IMG/VR virus record: IMGVR_UViG_3300020469_000065
Span: 1 to 52,129 of that record
From: a virus
Strand: one strand, 5' to 3'
Length of the DNA stretch: 52,129 nt
Within the stretch, counting starts at the first letter, position 1; every line of letters begins with the position of its first letter. This document shows, piece after piece, positions 50,035 to 52,129 of the stretch. Under the pieces are notes generated by a model that was given only the letters and a program-made list of their open reading frames with translations, was not told the DNA's origin and did no database searches. Position numbers and translations under genes: made by a program.

Positions 50035-50132
50035 TTGAATACCACCAGTTTGCATATTTTATTGCAGTAATATGGACCACTTGTATGGTCACTTTCTTTT
50101 GGCTTATATCAAGGCTAGGACCAAAGAAGTGA
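50031..50132 (+). CDS. Small array gene 8, 33-residue membrane peptide
   Basis: ATG at 50031 in the last junction repeat reads 33 codons to TGA at 50130-50132. The product is essentially one membrane helix (FAYFIAVIWTTCMVTFFWLI) with a basic tail (SRLGPKK). It lacks the ENEE end, so it closes the array; its stop overlaps the late box that follows. Confidence 0.72.
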   Translation: MIEYHQFAYFIAVIWTTCMVTFFWLISRLGPKK

Positions 50133-50139
50133 CTATTTA
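50132..50139 (+). promoter_or_regulatory. Putative late promoter box ACTATTTA
   Basis: ACTATTTA overlaps the stop of array gene 8 and lies 15 bases before the ATG at 50155, with CGGAG between. The short distance is like that at 41606. Confidence 0.68.
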
Positions 50140-50154
50140 TACTCGGAGAACCAA

Positions 50155-50823
50155 ATGAAAAAGATTATAAACGAATGGAATAGCTTTCTAAATGAAAGTT
50201 CAATTAGCCGCACTTACGAACACATACTCAATCACGACACAGCGTTTATCACAGCGTTCCGTGATGATCCCGGCGATCCTACTAAATGTAGAAAACCATC
50301 TAAACTAAAAAAGGTACAGGTCCCTGCCGCAAAACAGCGAAGCATGATTCAATCAAACAAAGAAAGAAACATGTTCTTAAAGGCTGCTCTATTGGAAAGA
50401 GGATACGGAGTCACTGATGTTGACGGTACCTACGTTGAAGACTTTGGAACTGATGCAGCGAAAGAAGTAAAAGAAGATTCATTCTTCGTTGTTAATTTGA
50501 ACGATGACCCTTCCTTTAAGGGATTTCTTAACGGGTTATCAGAACACTTCTGCCAGGACTCTTTCTTATATGTCAATCGTGGTGGGGAGAGTTCAGTGCT
50601 TATCGGCACCAATGACAGTGAATTCCCTGGTTTTGGAAATCAAGCGCCGATGGGCTCATTCTTGGGCGGCAAGGAAGGAGAATTCATGACTCGTGTTGGT
50701 AAGTCTAAGCGCCCTATTAAGTTTGCTGAAGGTCTTGATACAAAAAAGAAATCTCAGAACAACACCAAGTTTCTTATTTCTAAATTTTCTAAAGAATTGT
50801 TAAAAGAAATCAAGGGAGGATAA
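50155..50823 (+). CDS. Putative packaged protein, DUF3293-like, with targeting-type N-terminus
   Basis: The 222-residue protein begins MKKIINEWNSFLNES, in form like the T4 internal protein leader MKTYQEFIAE, with F-L-N-E as the cleavage site for the gp21-type protease. The body starts SRTYEHILNHDTAFITAFRD and has NKERNMFLKAALLERGYGVT, EDSFFVVNLNDD, HFCQDSFLYVNRGGE, an order that resembles DUF3293 proteins of unknown function. A late promoter precedes it. An internal head protein that could be injected with the DNA is inferred. Confidence 0.65.
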   Translation: MKKIINEWNSFLNESSISRTYEHILNHDTAFITAFRDDPGDPTKCRKPSKLKKVQVPAAKQRSMIQSNKERNMFLKAALLERGYGVTDVDGTYVEDFGTDAAKEVKEDSFFVVNLNDDPSFKGFLNGLSEHFCQDSFLYVNRGGESSVLIGTNDSEFPGFGNQAPMGSFLGGKEGEFMTRVGKSKRPIKFAEGLDTKKKSQNNTKFLISKFSKELLKEIKGG

Positions 50824-51714
50824 TTGAACCCATACTACGACGAAATCGTAGTTGGTTCCTCGCTTCGCGCTCTACTCTTTGCCTCCTCACGGGGGCTTCC
50901 TGTATTTTTCAGCAAGCCAGAGAAGCCATTTGAGTTTGAACATTTTGGATTAACGATCAACTTGTCAAGTTGGGCTCTCCATAACGAACCTCAACAATGG
51001 ACAACACCGGAAGGAGTAGAACTAACAGGGCAACCAAAGATTGCCTTATGGGAACACCTTCGCTTTGTTCTGGGTTTGAAGGGGCTTACTCCGTTTTCTG
51101 ATCTCTGTTATTCACTTCGCCTTGACGACAATTCCTTGACAGGGCATTCAGAGTATGCTAAACTAAGGACAATAGAGTTTGGCGTGTGTCATTACTTTGA
51201 CGAGCGTGCCACCTACAACCTACTATCCTGCGAGAACAAACAAAAGACTTATCACGTTTATGATAGATTAGCATTTATACGAGGAGGAAAACACCACCTT
51301 GATCTGATAGAGGGCGATGACCTGTTTTGCAATAAGATATGGTTTTATCCTACCCCCAGAGTAGATGGCAGAAACCCGTTTAAAGACGCCTGCGTGCTTT
51401 CGATTTTATCAGACGACCAGATAGACGACTTTGATTTTTCAGAGACCATAGTGAGGCTCACAACCACCCAGAAAATGAAAGACTTAGGATTGAGAGGACC
51501 AAGAAATGGCTACCAATACGACGGATCGATACGATACAGAAGTTTCAAGGTTGAAGCAATCAATCGTAGCAAATTTGTATCAACTCCTCCGCTATGGCTG
51601 GAGACGGATACGATCAAAGTTCCCAAAGTTAGCGAAGAAGAACTCCTCTCGCAACTCCCAGAGATCGCAGAAAGAAACAAAAACATTTTAGAGCACCTAT
51701 GGCAAAACATTTAG
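50824..51714 (+). CDS. Protein with Rossmann-like N-terminus
   Basis: TTG at 50824 is the start, directly after the upstream stop, with GGGAGG 4-5 bases before. The 296-residue protein begins YYDEIVVGSSLRALLFASSR, a strand-glycine turn-helix like the dinucleotide-binding site of flavoproteins (VVGSSL for GxGxxG). The rest is not recognised; ENKQKTYHVYDRLAFIRGG and GLRGPRNGYQYDGSIRYRSF are landmarks. A nucleotide- or FAD-binding role is tentative. It overlaps the next gene by 16 bases. Confidence 0.65.
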   Translation: MNPYYDEIVVGSSLRALLFASSRGLPVFFSKPEKPFEFEHFGLTINLSSWALHNEPQQWTTPEGVELTGQPKIALWEHLRFVLGLKGLTPFSDLCYSLRLDDNSLTGHSEYAKLRTIEFGVCHYFDERATYNLLSCENKQKTYHVYDRLAFIRGGKHHLDLIEGDDLFCNKIWFYPTPRVDGRNPFKDACVLSILSDDQIDDFDFSETIVRLTTTQKMKDLGLRGPRNGYQYDGSIRYRSFKVEAINRSKFVSTPPLWLETDTIKVPKVSEEELLSQLPEIAERNKNILEHLWQNI

Positions 51715-52129
51715 CAGGCATTATACCACTGGCAAACTTTGACGACAACTACAAGTTGCCATACGATTCTTTTATGCTTCCCATTCAAAATGACTTCACC
51801 CTTATCCAGAAGTCAGTGTTTGAGTGTGCGATGGCAGGCTGCTCTACTATTTGGATTGTAGCCAACGATGATCTTGCTCCGTTGGTAAAGAAGCACATTG
51901 GTGAGTGGGTGTATGATCCTGTTTACTTTTGGGACAACTATGTAAACAACCACATTGTTCAGCGCAGGACACACATACCTATTTACTATGTCCCGATTCT
52001 ACCAAAGGACAGAGACAGACGTGATAGTTATGGCTGGTCTGCCTTGTTCGGTATGCATTCTGCGTGGTGGGTTTCTTTCAGGATCTCCAAGTGGGTCATC
52101 CCAAAGAAATACTTTGTGTCGTTTCCACA
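51699..52129 (+). CDS. Nucleotidyltransferase-like protein, 5' part
   Basis: ATG at 51699 opens a frame that runs past the window end (143 residues visible). LAGIIPLANFDDNYKLPYDS, then FMLPIQNDFTLIQKSVFECA and GCSTIWIVANDDLAPLVKK follow the order of sugar-1-phosphate nucleotidyltransferases (nucleotide loop, TLIQ-SV helix, IWIV strand). The classical GGxGTR loop is absent, so catalysis is uncertain. Its overlap with the Rossmann-like gene suggests a joint function. Confidence 0.65.
   Translation, partial: MAKHLAGIIPLANFDDNYKLPYDSFMLPIQNDFTLIQKSVFECAMAGCSTIWIVANDDLAPLVKKHIGEWVYDPVYFWDNYVNNHIVQRRTHIPIYYVPILPKDRDRRDSYGWSALFGMHSAWWVSFRISKWVIPKKYFVSFP

Noticed and set aside
51136-51164. TTGACA, 17 bp, TAAACT within the Rossmann-like gene
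   Set aside because: It is in the middle of a coding region, lacks the TGTTAT extension of the other promoters, and is followed by no gene start for over 500 bases.

Overview
The window is a 52 kb stretch of a tailed, contractile (myovirus) phage genome, all on the plus strand and almost without gaps. The head and tail genes are recognisably T4-like: large terminase, portal, gp21-type protease, gp22 scaffold, gp23 capsid, gp13/14/15 neck proteins, sheath and tube. The gene order, the size of several proteins and the replication genes differ from T4. A family A DNA polymerase core, a class II ribonucleotide reductase, ThyX, a phage bS21 ribosomal protein and a GroES-like protein point to a far-T4 marine phage, probably from an uncultured lineage. 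Most genes have strong Shine-Dalgarno sites, so the host is a bacterium that uses them; I cannot name it. There is no integrase, CRISPR array, insertion sequence or complete tRNA.

Layout. 1-2150: small genes, including a possible envelope protein and two proteins with a capsid-targeting-like N-terminus. 2154-9393: terminase, portal, two unknowns, a membrane protein, the prohead protease and two more targeting-motif proteins. 9402: bS21. 9690-16348: fibre or decoration proteins, four of which share a C-terminal domain. 16416-19454: scaffold and major capsid protein. 19653-23190: decoration-like protein, PAK-repeat protein and neck genes. 23284-36369: sheath, tube, a chaperone/baseplate pair with a possible frameshift, tape measure and baseplate. 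36366-44224: replication and recombination (PolA core, an FtsZ/tubulin-like protein, SSB, UvsX, 5' nuclease, DnaB helicase), interrupted at 41631-42727 by two very basic late genes. 44221-48325: RNR, zinc protein, GroES-like protein, endolysin, ThyX. 48322-50132: an array of very small genes joined by one repeated start/stop sequence. 50155-52129: a targeting-motif cargo protein, a Rossmann-like protein and the start of a nucleotidyltransferase-like gene.

Two promoter classes can be read. Replication and metabolism genes have sigma70-like promoters (TTGACA-type -35, 16-17 bp spacer, usually an extended TGTTATnnT -10). Structural transcription units begin with an ACTATTTA box without a -35, which I take to be the late promoter. 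Late boxes follow good intrinsic terminators at several places.

The signals most worth following are: (1) a set of proteins with a short amphipathic N-terminus ending in [IL]xE, the cleavage signature of the gp21 protease encoded here, suggesting a packaged and perhaps injected set of internal head proteins; (2) the small-gene array, where the repeat GGAGAACGAAGAATGA is ribosome binding site, C-terminal ENEE tag and start codon at once; (3) a divergent FtsZ/tubulin-like protein coupled to the DNA polymerase gene; (4) a phage bS21.
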